A stretch of 64,000 bases of DNA from Heterocephalus glaber (GCF_000247695.1 NW_004624747.1:5624523-5688522); one strand, 5' to 3'; numbered from the stretch's first letter, positions 23,387 to 38,949 are shown. The notes: generated from the letters alone by a model not told the origin. Numbers and translations: made by a program.

Positions 23387-26300
23387 GTGAGTGTGATGGA
23401 ACTGCGGTCGGTCTGGCGATGGCTGGGACCCCCGAAACCGGGGACTGCTTGCCTCTGGGTGTGGTCAAGATAATTGGAGTTGAAGAGAAAGGTTGGAGGT
23501 ACCTGCCGCGCCCAGACGGGCTTGGGGGGCCCGCGTCCCCCTCCCCTCCCCCATCGGGCGGGCCGGTTCTGGAACCTTCCGGCGCGCTGGGGGCTCGCGG
23601 TGACGGGGCGCCTGAGCCCCGCCGCCCTGCCGCCCTGCCTTGGCCTCCATTGTGTTGCGATCGTCGGCCCCAGCGCTCCCGGCGGCCCGCCACGTGGGCG
23701 GGGCCTGTGGCCTCTTAGGTCCCGCGTGAAGCTGGGACGCCGCCTGGCCTCGAGCCCGTCACCCCGAAAGCAGAGGGGGACCCGTAAGGTTAATCGAAAA
23801 GCTGCAGCCCGCCTGCCAGTGTGACCCTCCACTCTTATCTTAACAGAGCACAGGGCAAGTGGTCTTGGCCCGAGGGCAACTCTTCCTTAGGGAGAAATCG
23901 GGGGGGGGGGGATCTTGTCGCGGATCTATGTGGTGCGGGGCTGCAGCTTCTGAGGAGGAGCCCAGTCATCCTTCAGGCCCAGTCGGCTGGATGCCTTCCA
24001 TCCCAGAACCCAACTTACACAGGCCTGGCCTTAAGACATAGTGTTTCCTTCTTCGGGCCTTACCCCAAATCTGCTTCCCAGGGCCATTTTTTATTAAACG
24101 CATAGGGAGATCAGTTGTATAAGAAGGCCACCCTGGATCTGAAAGTCAGAAATCCTACCAGAAGGAAATCTCTGATCTCTTTAACCTAGGAGGAACAAAA
24201 GCTCGAGCCTTTATATAAACTATGGTTAAACCATCGCCTGGCACATTTATATTTGCCTGCGTTAGGCTACAGGGTTTATTTAGTGAACCTGTAGACGCTA
24301 GGAAAAGCAGGCCCGCGGTAGACTTCAAAAGAAAGCCCAGTGTGGGAACTGTAGAATGTGATGGGTAAGGTGGTCATTACCGCCTGGAGCGTTTGAGAGT
24401 ACTGTATGGCCTTTTACCGCCAGATTGGTGCACTTAACCGGGGATTGTTAGTAGGGTGGAGCTTTTTTTCCTTTGGCGGTATTCGTAGACCAGCCTGGTT
24501 CCGAGCTTTGGAGGCACTGGAGGAAAATGACAGAGAAGATGGGGAAAGCTCTTGAGTCCTTCAGAATTTTAATTTAGAAAGACTCTAGCATCTAACAACT
24601 GAAAGACAATCTTAGTAACTGTCCATTTGTGTGGTCAGTAAACAGGTGAATGTTGGCTCTTGGTGCCAGGCTATCAGGAGTGCTCCTAAACGAGAGTGTT
24701 TCTGAAAGAAAACGCTCCCAAGAGATAATACAGACACATCCTGTGCCCTTTCCACCCTCATCTTGCCTACTACAGCCTGAGGAGACAAAGTGTTTACATT
24801 GAAATTTTTTATGTGGCTGGACATGACTTTTTTCAGTCATCTTTGCTCAGACCCTCTTTGCTGGTAACCACCTACTGTATTAAAATTACAAGTATGGTCA
24901 CCTGCCTTGCAAGCGCAAGGACCTGAGTTCGATCCCCGGTACCAAAAAAAAAAAATTACAAGCACGGTTTACATAGAATATTAGGCCCCACTAGGGGATC
25001 TTTAGGGAATCACATATCTTATCAGAAACTTAGTTTGCTTTTCTGCAAAATGTAAAAGAATAGGTATACTTTTTAAAAGCTTCTTGAGCCCTTCTGGTTT
25101 TAACAGCAAAGTATTTCAGTCGCAACAAAATTACCCCGTGCTGACTTTAATGCATTATGTAGTCTGACGCCCTAAATCTCTACAGTTTAGAAAGTGCCTG
25201 ACCCAGAATGTCTTAAGTTGCTGCCTTGAGTAATGTTAACATGTTTTCCCCTCGCTCTCCTGTAATCATGTAGAAAAGTACCCACACTGTGTAGCTACGT
25301 GCAGTAAACACAGTTACATCGCAGCCTCCAAACAACCACTGTTCAGACCAAGCAACAGAATATTGCTAGCACTCTAAAGAGCCCCTGCATCACAACTCTC
25401 TCCTCGGCCTGTGGTGTTTTTAGTGGTTTTTAACTGCACGTTTGGAAATTAAAAATAAACAATTGGTTTAATAATCTGAGCAGTGTGTTTTTATAGTTTG
25501 AGAACATGTAAAGTTTGTGTGCTGTAGGTAAATAAATTCTCCTGAAAAGTATTTTCTGCCTCAGCCCAACAGCGTAAGGGCCAAATCCTCTGGTTTCACA
25601 CTGACCTGCGATCATTAGCTATCCTGTATCAGTTTTTATGTTTTACATAACTGCTTTTGTATAAGACTTCTCACAAACATTGAATTTACATGTCAGTGAT
25701 TTTAGATTATTTTTCATACAGAAACCTTGGTAAAATGTTGATTGAAATCATTGGTTTTGGTGCTTCTTGTGTTTTGTGAATGCCAATTTGCATTTAATGG
25801 AGAAGGGGTTGTTTACAGTGCTGGGGCTCTTAAACCCAGGCCATTGGGCATGCTGGTCAAGTCCTCTATCTACCACTGAGCTATTTTTATTTTGAGACCG
25901 AATGTCACTAAGTTGCCCAGGCTGGCCTTGAACCTGAGATTATGAGCGTGCACCACTGCATCTGGCTACATTTAATTTTTATGTGTCGTAAAGAATATGA
26001 CTTAGAGGGCCGGGCATTTAGCTCAGTGGTTCTGCCGCCTGCCTCACAAGCGGAAGGACCCGAGTTCGACCCCCGGTACCAAAAGAAAAAAAAAAAGAAA
26101 AGATAAAGAATATGACTTAGAGCATTGCTGAAAATGCTTCAAGATTTTGACTTGAATGGATTGATTTCTTTCATTTTAAGATATCCTTTGAGCAGTTGAT
26201 TTTATAATGTTGATTCAGGGTTCTGAGTTAAGGGTATACAAATGAAGAAAAGGTAGGTGAAAGAGGAGCTAGAAACAAACCAAATTTAAAAGAGATGTAC

Positions 26301-29300
26301 ACAGCCTCAAACTCTGAGGCCAAATCAGTAGATTGTGAGGCAAGCTTTGGATTGCATGGCAAGGGGTTCTACCCCTCCAAGAACTGAGATATCGACAGTT
26401 GCTTTTGCATGAGACTTTCTGACTCTTTCTGACTGAAAAAGAAAGGACTCTTTTGGACCGGGGATTTAGCTCAGTGGTTCCAGCACCTGCCTCACAAGCG
26501 CAAGGTCCCGAATTTAATCCCGGGTACCAAAAAAAAAAAAAGAAAGAAAGAAAGGACTCTTCTGTTCTGTTTTAATGGCAGTAGTGTATTCAAACTTTGA
26601 ACAAGATATATATTCATGTGCAGAGGAAATAACTAGGCAAAGTTTTTAAAAATAAACGGCCTTTTAAAAAAAAATCTTAAAACTTCTCTAACTTTAATTC
26701 AGTAGTCCTGTGAAAATATCTCAGCCATTTTCCTTTCCACTGCTTATATTAGATAACTTAATGGATCAGTTTTTAGTCCCTTTTGACGTATGTTGTAAAA
26801 AGTTGTAGGAGGGTTTATGTAGAGCAAAGAAAATTTGTGAGGTTTTTTTTTTTTTTTTAAGTTCAAATCATTTTGCATTTTAGGACAGAAATACAGTAAT
26901 GTAACGTAAAACCAAATTATTCCCAGATATCTAGCTTGAGTTATTGATGTAGTTAGTACTGAGTCAACAGACTCTTTAGAACATTAGATTTTAATGACTA
27001 TCCTCTTGTTTTGTACATTCCATTTCAGTATTATTTTGCTAGAGAATTACGGTTGATCTTACTTGCTAACGTGAGGAAGTGCTAGAAAAACTTGTTTTGA
27101 GGAGATGAAACTACTAATGTAATTAATCAGTCTGATATTGAACATTGTAATATTGTGGCATAGCTTCTTTATATGAACATAAAGCTTCTGATCCTGTTTT
27201 AGGGTCTTGTTCTCGGTTAGCTTTAGGATGGTGATCTTACATTTAAAATAGTAGCCTGTGGTTAAAGGGGGTTTATGGTCATGGGAACGTGCAGACTATC
27301 CCTGCCAAGTCAGCTGAGCTTGGCCTCATTAGCTAGCATTGTATTCGTATTCAGACTTTCTGAGTTAAACTGTTTTAGACCTAATTTGATTGGGTATTGA
27401 AAGAGCAGAGGTTCTCTTTTAGACTGTGTCAGCCTCTTTAAGTTTAAAGAATTCTTGCCACCTAAATTCCTTCTGTTGCTTTTATCTCTTTACCTTCTGT
27501 TTGTTAACTTTACACTTCTTTCCTTGTTTCCTTCAGATTATAGTACCTACAGCCAAGCTGCAGCCCAGCAGGGGTAAGTCATTTTTATAACAAATTTTGT
27601 CTCTAAGTAGTGTTTTTAAAGTATGGAGCCTCATGTAGTTGTAGCAGTTGTAGTAATAGAATCAGAATGTTCTCTGTTCAGTTCTTGCATTTAATTTTTT
27701 TGCAGCTACAGTGCTTACACCGCCCAGCCAACTCAAGGATATGCACAGACCACCCAGGTAATCTTTAAGATACAGTAATTACTGTAGCTGCATCTCTAGG
27801 TAAAATATTTCTGTTAGCCATTAAAACAATGACTAGCAAAGATCTTTTTTTAAATTAGGTAAGGGCTGGGGATTTAGCTCAGTGGTTCTGCCACTTGCCT
27901 CGCAAGCACAAGGACCTGAGTTGGATCCCTGGTACCAAAAAAATAAAATAAAATGAGGTAAAACGAGTAATATTTTGTGTGTAATAATTAAAAACCCAGG
28001 AATTTACAGTGAATTACAAAGGGCTTCATTCTGCCATCTTAAATGAAACTGTATTAAATCAGGGGATTGGCTTTTTATAAGTTTCTTGACTCATGGGCCA
28101 GGGATTTAGCTCAGTGCTTTTGCCACCTGCTGCGCAAGGGCAAGGACCCGAGTTCGATCTCCGGCACTAAAAAATAAATAAATAAATTTCTCGACTCTTA
28201 CCATTTCTCCAGTTGCCCTATTCCATGGTTGGTCTTTCTGTTTATTATGTTTGAATTTACTTAATCATCATAGTACTGCAAAGGAAAATGGTGATACGAT
28301 CATTTCGCAGATGAGATCATTGCAGTGCATAGGAACTGTATAACTTGTCATTGATTACAGTGTAAGTAGTAGGATCACTTCTAAGAAATGTTGCTGCCTG
28401 TTTGAGGAGCTCCCAAACTTTCCAATACATGAGTTTGTGGTTAAAAACCTAGGTCAGGGCATAGGGTTGTATCTCAGTGATAGAGTGCTAACCTAGCATG
28501 CATGATCTCCAGGACCATGGCACCCCACCCCACCCCCCAAAAAAGCCTAGGCCACCTAGTCTAGAAATAGGCCTTCTAGTGTTTTCAAGATCACCTCAAA
28601 TTCTGGGGCCAGGGATTTAGCTTAGTGGTTCTGCTGCCTGCCCTCCAAGCGCAAGGACCCAAGTTTGATCCCTGGTACTAAAAAAGAAAAAAAAAAAAGC
28701 ACCTCAAATTCTGAATGAATCACACCATAAAGTGGATACTAATTACTGCCATCAAACTATCTTCTAGGATAGAATGTGGTGTATCATTGTTTTGGGGGGC
28801 GGTTTGTGGGTTTTTTTGTTTTTGTTTTATACCAGGGATTGAACTCGGGACCTTGTGCTTATGAGGCAGGCAGCAGAACCACTGAGCTAAATCCCTGGCC
28901 TAGACTTTGAGATCTCTAGCATATCTTACATAACTGGCCATACAGACAAACCGGAATATGATCATGTTAAAATTTGAAAGAACAGCTCATTCCTTACTTG
29001 ATTTTAAGTGTTAACTGGTGTCCAAGTTAAAAAGACAAGTCTTGATGTACTAAGCATAAGAAAACATGCAGTGTTCTAGTTCCATTTCCTTTGAAATAAT
29101 GTAATAGTTTTAATCTTTGTGCCATGCTGAAAATATAGTTTTCAAAATTGCCTGGAAGATTTTAGCCTTATCTTCCATTTTCTTTTTGCCCATTTATCTT
29201 CCTAATAATTTGTGTCTAGTTACTGAAACTGGCTACATCAAGTACAGACAGTTACACACCTGTGCCCTTACTGCTCTTCCCTTGGGAGTGTCCTGTTAAC

Positions 29301-32300
29301 CTCCTTTATATAGAGGTTTTGCCTAAATATCTCTAGAATTTTATTTTATCTTTGCCAAAATAAGAATAATCTGGGTAAGAGATAATGGGCTCAAGCGATA
29401 GCTGAGTAGCTGAGCTTAGTCACACACGCCTATAATCATAATCACAGCACTTGGGAGGATGAGGCAGAAGGATTGCACCAAGTTTGAAGCTGGCTCCAGG
29501 TCAGTCTGGAATACATAGCGAGACCCTGTCTAATAATTTTATGCCTATTTTAATCTTTGATTCTATAATTTAGAAACCCTTAGATAAGTCAATTTTATGC
29601 TAAAATATAAGATTCACATACAGAGTTCTTACATGTGTGTTTTCTTTGGAGCAGGCATATGGGCAACAAAGCTATGGAACCTATGGACAGCCTACTGATG
29701 TCAGCTATACCCAGGCTCAGACCACCGCCACCTATGGGCAGACTGCATATGCAACTTCTTATGGACAGCCTCCCACTGGTAAGGCCTGCCTTGGAGAGAT
29801 TTTTGGGTCATGGTGTCTAGGGCATTTGCTAAGAGACTTATTACTCATGTTCTTAGATGTATATTCTGATCTGTATCTTGGAGATCTTTTACTGTTAAGG
29901 AAGAGACTTTTTTTTCTTTCTTGTCTTTCCCTTAAATATTCCTTGAGGGATACCTAATAGAATGTGGGTGGGATAAACTTCAAGGGAGAAGAAGAACTTT
30001 TAACTTCTATAAACTATATTAAATAATCTGACAACAAAATGGAGACTGTGTAAAAGATTGTGCTAATGCTAATACTAAGAATGAGCATTCTTAAACTGGA
30101 CTGCTTAAAAATCAAACTGGTTTTCGTGTTTGCTTCCTCTGATAGTGTACCCTCTACTTTTTGTTTTGTGCTTTCCACAGTAGAAGGGACCAGTACAGGT
30201 TTGACTATCCTGCTCATTCTTGCATGGGAAATGCTTTCCATCTTGTCTAACCTTGTAATGTTAACCCTTTAGGTGTTTTCATTTGTTTAACCCCCAGATT
30301 TTTCTAACATCACACACAAACAGGTGCTAATGAAAAAACTGCTTCAGGTGCCATTCACAGATTCGTGTCCTTTTCTTTTATGATTTGGAAAAGATTTTAT
30401 TTAACATTAGTTTTTATCAAGCCTTAATAATATTCACCTTCGCCAAGGTATTTCAGGTGATTATTCCCAGCTGATTTGCCCCTATTCCCTAAAGGATAGA
30501 TTGCATGATTAGATTTATTTAGAGGAACAGACTACCACCCTGCATGTATCATGTTTGTCTGTTGGTTGGTTTTCAGACACATCTTTTTTTCTGTTTCAAG
30601 TGTTAATTATTTTAATCCATAGTATGTCTTCAGCATATATTTTATATATAGCATTCTAGAAAGCTAAAAAAAAACTTTGGAGAATTACCATAAATTGTAT
30701 ACTGATACTGAGATTGAATGGAGTATGTGAAAAGTCTGTAATAGTTTTTTCTGCTTAGTGATATGTAATGATTCAAGCTATTTACCCCTACCTTTATTAT
30801 CATAAAAGATTTTAATATAAGGAATTGTTAAAGATGTAAAAACTATTTTCCAACTATCTTCACTTCTCCATATTATTTATAGTCTAGTAAGAGAAATAAC
30901 TGTCATTTATCTCATTGAGTACTGGTGCTGTGAATTTGCTGGAAAGTGCTTCCTAAGTAATGTATATGTTGAATTGGATGGGAAATGTTTAAACTTTCTA
31001 GTAGCAGCTGGAAGAACTGAAACTGTGAGAGAGTCCCATCATCAATGTAGGCCCATAAAGCGTAGGACAACACAGAAACCAGTAGCTTTGATAAGGTGGA
31101 GAATGCTGTTGGTAGTAATGTTTGTATAGACTTGATAGTTTATGGGATATCCTTTACAGTAATTCCCCAACAAACATTGCCAGACAGATAAAAACAGATC
31201 TCACATGATATACATTTATAGATGTTAGCTCATGTATCTACTGGGCTTGTCACAGTTGTGCTGCTGTGTGCTTAGTGTACAGTAGTACAGTGCTCAGTCA
31301 GAGCCCAAGATGTCCAGAAGAACGAGGAACAGCAGTGGTGATGTGGAGGGGACTGCTAAGAAGCACAGTGCAATATATGGTATCCCATGCAGTCTTTAGA
31401 TATAAAAATCATTGAATAATTATCAGAAGAAATATATGAAAATACATTGTTCTCTTTAGGATTTTTTCTAAATTGAGCTTCAGATAAAAGGGGCTATTTA
31501 CTAATTAAAATAGAGTTCTTAAACTTCCATTTTTACTGTTCAGATTGAACAGAGATTTTGGTTAGTTTGATGTTTCTTACCACCTTTTTCCTTCAGGCCA
31601 TTAACACATAGTAGATCTGTTGTCTTTTTCTTCTGTTGGTTTTTTTTGTTGTCATTAAATCATTTTGCTCTGTTGATTTTTTTGCTCATTTTGCTTGGCT
31701 GCTTGTATGGGCACTACAGATTAATTAAAAGATTATTAACCTAGTGTCTGTTACTGTAGAGTCTTTAACACTACAGGGCTCTAACTATTGCCACGTAGTT
31801 TTATGATATTAGTTAATGCCCTGATCAGTCGTTTTTGTTGTTTAACTGCTCTTCCTGTGAATTTTATAGACAGCCTGTCATCATGTAGGAGAAAAACACC
31901 TATAAAAATAATAAAGGAGGGGCCAGGGATTTAGCTTAGTGGTTTCGCTGCCTGCTTCGAAAGCGCAAGGACCCGAGTTTGATCCTGGTACCAAAAATAA
32001 ATAAAATGATAAAGGAGGTAGAATTAGATTCTAGTTAGTAGTAAATAAATGAGTGCTTTGTATAGTTAACCTTAGGAGTGTGCAAAGAACTTTTAAATTA
32101 GGGCCAGGGATTTAGCTCAGTGGTGCTGTGCCTGCCTGGCAAGTGCAAGGTCCTGGGTTCGATCCCCAGTACCTGAAAAAAGAAACAAAATACACAGGGC
32201 TCTAGTGTAGTTCAGTGGCAGAACGTTTGCCTAGCATCTGTGAGACCCTGAATTTAATCCCAGTACTATCCCCCCAAAAAACAAAAAAACAGTTCAAGTG

Positions 32301-35300
32301 AACAGCATACAAATTCAAAATTAATTTTCCAAACCAAACCAAATGTGGTGGCACACATCTGGAATCCCAGTACTCTGGAAGGCTGAGGCAGGAGGATTGC
32401 AAGTTGGAGCCCAACTTAGCAAGACCCTGACTCAAAGAGCTAGGAGGTAGCTCACTGCAGAAGCCCTGGGTTCAATCCCCAGTACCACAAAAAGTAATAA
32501 TATATAATTTCCATTGTGAACTTTTACACATATCCACCCATTTTGACAAGGAAATTGCTGTGTCAAGTTGATCTTGTTTTCATTTAGCTTGTTGTGTGTT
32601 TGGTGAGGGCACTTTACTCTGACCAAAACCAGGTCCCTAAATGTTAACTAAAATGAGCAGTCTTAATCCAGTGTTTGTTTTAAAGACTGAAATTTTTTTA
32701 TTTTAATGAAATTAGATTTTCCTTTGATGGCTCTAAATGCTGATGTCTAGACTAAGGTTTTTATGGTTCAGTGACTGTAAAGGAGTCAAAGAGCCCAGTA
32801 CCAGGAAAGGTCATAACACCTCCGAGGGACAAGACCTAAGAGCTATACAGACTTTGAATTTTTGGTCATGCTCTAAGCCCAGGTCCCAAAGGAAAAAGCA
32901 ATAATCTTGGTGATGTGTAGCACACTTGTAAGTGCAGGCCTTTGTGGCACCTGGATAGGGAAGTACTGAAGTGGGGGAGAAGAGACTAGATTACACCTCT
33001 AATATTGCTGTATAGGAAAAGGGTCCTTTTGTCTTTGGTAGGTAAGTAAGAAGAATGGAGCTGGGTAACTCATTAATGAGCCTCATAACAAAGTTTTTTA
33101 GTTGTTACTTGAAACAAAATTAGTTCTTAGAATGTTGCATCACATGTTAATATATCTCAGTGCAGATGAAACACATGTTCTCTGTAACTTCAGTTTTCTT
33201 TTTTTGGTGCTGGGAATCAAACTCGGGTCCTTGCACTTGGGCAGGCAGCGAAACCACTGCGCTAAATCCCTGGCCCAACTTCAGTTTTCTTAAACATGAA
33301 CTGCCCATGGTACAGAGCCTGGGAATGGAAGAAAGTAATAAATTACTACCCAAAGTTTAAGGATTTAGTGCTTAAACCCACCTAGACCCAGATCATTATT
33401 TTTTAGCTATTTTGAAATGCTGTGTCATTTGCATTTTACCCCTCTCTGGTACATTCTGCTTCCTGCTTAAAGATTTTTTGAGGTGCTTAAGCTTGTTAGT
33501 TGAGAGATTTAAGGAAATCTGATAGCAGAATCAGCAAAACACAAACTTGTTTACTTTGAAAGCCTTCCAGAGGGGCAGAAGAAAGTTTAATAATGGTTTT
33601 CTATAGCATGTTCTTTCTCCCCATTATATGTGAGTTTAAAGCAAATGAGATAGCCAGGTATGGTGGCGCACACCTGTGATCGAGCCCTCAGGAGGTGGAG
33701 GCAGGAGGATCACTGAGAGTTGGCGGCCAGCCTGAACTACATGGGAAGACCCTGTCTCAAAAACTGAAGAAAAAATAATAAAACAAATGAGATAGTACTT
33801 TACTAAAAACTGACTCCTTTCAGAGAACTTAGGCTTTAAATATTGGTTACTACGCTGGCTGAAGGGCAAATATTTAAAGGGATTAAATTTTGTAATGGTT
33901 TAAAGTGAGTGGTTTACAAATTGTTCTGTTAATGAAAAAGTGTCTAGGCAGATCTTTGAAGGGCCAGAAATCTGACCCAGCTCTTCTTTGTCCTAGGTTA
34001 TACTACTCCAACTGCCCCCCAGGCATATAGCCAACCTGTCCAAGGGTACGGCACTGGTGCTTACGACACCACCACTGCTACGGTCACCACTACCCAGGCC
34101 TCTTATGCAGCTCAGTCTGCGTATGGCACTCAGCCTGCTTACCCAGCCTATGGACAGCAGCCAGCAGCTACTGCACCTGCAAGGTAAGGCTATATTCCCT
34201 ACTCCTAATTCTGTACTGCATCAACCTCAGGTGTGAGGGAAACAGCAGCTCAATACACTTAAAGAATCCATGACATAGTTACTCTTTTTAAGTGTTGATT
34301 GTGTTCTTACAAGCATTATAGTAACTAATGTTCTAAGCCATACCACAAAAGTATTCTCCATTTAGCAATGAAATGGTACCATTCAAGGGCCAAAATGAGG
34401 GCTATCACTCAATAGATTGCCTAGTTTGGGGGCATATTTTTTGGGTATGAAGAGGCTATTGTTTTTATTCTCCTAAACCCAAAAGAAAATTATGTTTTTT
34501 TCAGAACTGAACTACTCATAAAATTACACTTTGAATACTTTTATCTTTGGTGTTCTTGACTCCATAAATGGGTAACAGCTGCTCTTTTGGTATAAACATG
34601 ATAGTTTACTGAACAGGAAGGAGAGTAGCTTCATATGAGTCAAGAAATAGTCTTTTGGGGGCCGGGGATTTAGCTCAGTGGTTCCAGCGCCTGCCTCACA
34701 AGCACAGGGTCCTGAGTTTGATCCCCAGTACCAAAAAAAAGAAATAGTCTTCTGGCCAAGTGTGGTAACACAGCAGTTGAGAGGCTGAGGCAGGAGGATT
34801 GTCATGAGTTTGAGGCCAGCCTGAAATACATAGTGAGACCCTGTCTTAAAAAAATAATAAAATAAAAATAAATAGTCCTGTGATCCAATTGTTAGTAAAG
34901 GCTATATCCATATCTAGGAAGTCAAACAGTGCTTTAGCTTAAATAGGTGATATCATTTTAACTTGGTGCCCACCTATAGAGTGAACAGTAAGTAAGTCCA
35001 ACAGGACTCACACCCTATGACTGGTTAGCATATAAACAGTATTATTACTTAACAGAAGATATCAGGTCTTTGCTTTAGACAATACACTTGGGTGACTTCT
35101 GCATACAGAATTCTTTGAATGTAGCCTTTCTAGGGAATAAACAAGATCAACTACAGACTTTGTGTCTGCTATAGAAGGAAGAAATTGGCCCTGGTAAACA
35201 CTCTTGAAATTACTTCTAAAATGTACAGTGAGTAATCAGCCACACGGTAGTTTACAGCTGCTATTATAGCCTGTGTAATAGTTGTGTTTAAATAAGCTGA

Positions 35301-38300
35301 TTCCTAGGAGGGCCCTACTGTCATTGACCTGGGTATTTCAGGGTGTTACGGGACTTTCAGAGAACCGTTTGATGCTCTAATGCAAAAGTTTATCCAAGCC
35401 ATGGTTGGGGGGGTTATATATGAAGTGGATTTTGTTAAGAGGTTTTTATCCTTTTTTTCTTAGTTTTCAATCCTTGAGATTTTAAAAATGCTGTCTGTCT
35501 CTTATTCAGTGACAACCTACTCTTTTCCACTGAAAAGAGGGTACTTGTGATCCGCTTCAGCTCAATGGGAAAACCAGTACTGCTCTGGTCTGCCTACTGA
35601 TTCTTGTCCCTTTGCTTAAAATAACTCCAGCTCACAGTGCTGCAGCTTTGGTATAAACTATTGGGGATAAGAGGTAGTAGAAACCCGTGAGTTTTTTCCT
35701 TGGGACTGGGATTGATTTTCATCATTTGACAGGGACTTCCCGGGGGCGGGCGGGGAGTCCCCACATCATCCCTGCCTTACTGTGCTCTTTGTCAGTATGT
35801 AGACTTTTGGGGGGGGGCCAGGTACCAGGGTTCAAACTAGGGTCCTTGCGCTTTCGGGGCAGGCAGCAGAACCACTGAACTAAATCCTCGGCCCAGTATG
35901 GAGACTTTGAAGCAGGGTTAAGCTAATTCATGGCAACCCAAATTAATTTTTTTTTTTTTGGTAATCTGTTAAACATAAATCCACAAATACTTGACATGTG
36001 TAATGGGCGGGCTTATGTAAATGTTACTCTGAGATGGGCATGATGGTGCATGCCTGTAATCCCAGCACTAGGAGGCTGAAGCAGGAGGATTGTCACAGAG
36101 TTGAGGCCAGCCTGGAATACATAGCGAGTCCCTGTCTCAAAAAAAGTATTGCTCTAACCTAAAACTTATATTGTTAGTTTCTTGTTTGTCTTCAACAGTT
36201 TGCTTTGAGAAAAAGCATTTCTTCCATCTCCCCTCCCAGATCAATTAAATTGGAAACAATATTGATACTGCGTTTTATAGCTGTTAATATGGAATGGATG
36301 GAGCATGTTGGAATATCTTCTGTGAATATGATTAATTCTCTGCTGTTCTTCCCACCAAATACAGTTGGGTGGTTTGATGTAGTTTACTATTGTTTATATT
36401 TCCAAGCTCAGTTCTAATATCACATATTGTCCAGAGATTTGTAAGTTTCTTATCTAAGAGTTTTGTGGTTGAGAAAGTCTTTTAAATTTCTCCTTTTAGA
36501 CCACAGGATGGTAACAAGCCTACTGAGACTAATCAACCTCAATCTAGCACAGGGGGTTATAACCAGCCCAGCCTAGGATATGGACAGAGTAACTACAGTT
36601 ATCCCCAGGTTCCTGGGAGCTACCCGATGCAGCCAGTCACCGCACCTCCATCCTATCCTCCTACCAGGTCAGTCTTTCTGTCTTGTGGCTAGTGAGGTAG
36701 TGGAATAACAAGTGTTTTTCAGATTGTTGACCAACTTGCTTTGGCTCCCTCAGGTAAGATTTGTTGTCTGACTCTATCAGTGATAATTCTGACCATGTAT
36801 AGATACATTAAAGCTTCAGTCTGAGGTTCCCATAACATTACCTGCCAGCCAGCAACTTTTCTCTAAATACAGACAAATATAGATTCTTCCCTTTAATTTG
36901 GCTGTTTTTATTAACTGAGAAGGATAAGAACCAAACCATAGAAGCCATCTTGCCATCTTCTTCAAGGGGTAGAGTGTGCAGGGCATAACATTCCCACTGT
37001 CTTGAACCACAGGTGGTATGTGTGTGACTGTCCCATCAGGTGACTTATACTATTGGTGGTACAAATGTATCTAATCACTTTTACTGCTCTTTTTACTAAT
37101 AAAGTTAAATCAGCCAAGTATAGTGGCACATACCTACAGTCCCAGCACTCGAGAGGCTGGGGCAAGAGGATTGCTGAGAGTTCAAGGCCAGTCTGAACTA
37201 CATACCAAGACCCTGTCTTTTTTTTTTAGAGCCACCTAGTAGCAAGACATACAAATTGTGTATACCTGTAGTCCTGGTTGAGTCAAATGAATCACTTGAG
37301 TTTACAAATTTGAGACCATCCTGGGCAACAAACACATCAAGAGCCTATCTGAGGGCCAGGGATTTAGCTCAGTGGTTCTGGCACCTGCCTCACAAGCGCA
37401 AGGTCCTGAGTTTGATCCCGGTACCAAAAAAAAAAGAAAAAGATCCTATCTGAACAGGAAAAAATTTTTTTTAAATTAAAGAATATATTTCTAGTGTTGC
37501 ATTTTTTTTTTTTCTGGTACCGGGAGTCAAACTCGGGACCTTGTGCTTGCCAGGCACGTGCAGAGCCACTGAGCTAAACCCCTGGCCCCCAGAATATATT
37601 TTTGGGTAATTTCCCTGCTGTGTGATTGTCATGTTGAACTAGTATCTTTTGTGTAGTACCTTCATTCTAAAAATTCCTTGTCTTTTCTTGATTAGTACCT
37701 AGATTTCATAGATAGGCATTTCTGAAAAGCTGAAACTATAGCAGAGCAGTCTTGAGTACTCAGGTGAATCTTTGAAAGAAAATTACCATTTTTTATGTGA
37801 TGTGTCTCCTACACACACGAGACACACACTGTACCACCAAGCAGCCTTATCTCTCCAGGGAATTGCTGTCGTCCCTCAGAGGCAGTCTTAGAACTGACTG
37901 CCTCACTTAACTCTTCTAGGTTTTCTCAGTGCTTTTTTCCCTGGGTCAGTCTTCTCTGAGTACACATGTGTGTAGTCTTGTCAATACAGAAGTGTCTGAA
38001 TTCCCAAATTTGCATTAAATGTAGTTGAAAATAACTATTGTTTTAAATGAAAGTAAAAGAGTATATAGATGAATGGTTTTAATTATCCCTTCCTTCCCAT
38101 TTAAAGCTTATTAGTCTAAATATGAAACTTATTTTCATTCATACTGTTGATATGTAGAAAATAACTGCATTTTTAAGGATGTCTGTGACCCTTGTGAATA
38201 TCTTTTCAGGGGTTTGGGAAAGTAACAAGCCTTCTCCTTCCTAAAACCTTTTTTAATTTATTTATTTTTTCTTTCAGCTATTCCTCTACACAGCCGACTA

Positions 38301-38949
38301 GTTATGATCAGAGCAGTTACTCTCAGCAGAACACCTATGGGCAGCCGAGCAGCTATGGACAGCAGAGTAGCTATGGTCAACAAAGCAGCTATGGGCAGCA
38401 GCCTCCCACTAGTTACCCCCCCCAGACTGGATCCTACAGCCAGGCTCCAAGTCAATATAGCCAGCAGAGCAGCAGCTACGGGCAGCAGAGTGAGTTGCTA
38501 AGAGAGAAAACCAAATAACATTGATTGTGTTTGGAGTTTCTGAACTGGGAAATGTTCTTTGCCGCTGTTTCTTTGGAATCCAGGATACTCTTTAGGGCCT
38601 AACATTCTGCCTAGCAGCTTGGGTGTCCCCGTAATGATTTCAGTACTTTCTTTTCTTCAATTTAATTGTTCTTAATAAAATCTTACAAAGAAAGAAAAGA
38701 GATACTGTAACAGACCAGAAAAAATGTTTCGACTGCCCTGTTTTCTTTGGGCAGGTTATATGAAGCCAGAGTTCTTTATAATTTACCCATCCCAAGTCAT
38801 CAAAAGAGAATGGGCAGGCAGCTATTGAAGGCTACAATGATTTTGATTGTCCAGAAAAAAACTATACTTTTAAAAATTTTTATATCCTTTTTTAAAAAAT
38901 TTTATATCCTTAAAGGGAGAAAAATCAACTTACAGAATGCTTGTAAGTT

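Larger units (their letters stand above)
22640..23760. promoter_or_regulatory. CpG island, bidirectional RHBDD3/EWSR1 promoter
   Basis: This GC-rich, CpG-dense block sits between the RHBDD3 5' exon and EWSR1 exon 1. It contains an inverted pair of CCAAT boxes (ATTGG at 23256-23260, CCAAT at 23267-23271) within the palindrome ccattgg...ccaatgg. A further ATTGG lies at 23224-23228 and an NRF-1-like site (ctgcgcagtgcg) at 23301-23312. There is no TATA box, as is usual for a broad housekeeping promoter. Confidence 0.85.

Noticed and set aside
23121..23832. Long open frames on both strands in the EWSR1/RHBDD3 CpG island
   Set aside because: Same reason: low stop frequency in GC-rich promoter DNA, with Pro/Arg/Gly-biased translations and no family match.
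26008..26100. tRNA-like boxes (tagctcagtgg and gagttcgatcc) here and in many other places
   Set aside because: They belong to ID-like SINEs with poly-A tails and A/B-box drift. None has an intact acceptor stem and cloverleaf flanked by unique sequence, so no real tRNA gene is called.
31300..31380. Short ATG-started open stretch ([14 protein letters not shown]...) in EWSR1 intron 4
   Set aside because: It suggested a DNA-transposon or pseudogene remnant, but I could not match it to a family and the frame ends quickly.
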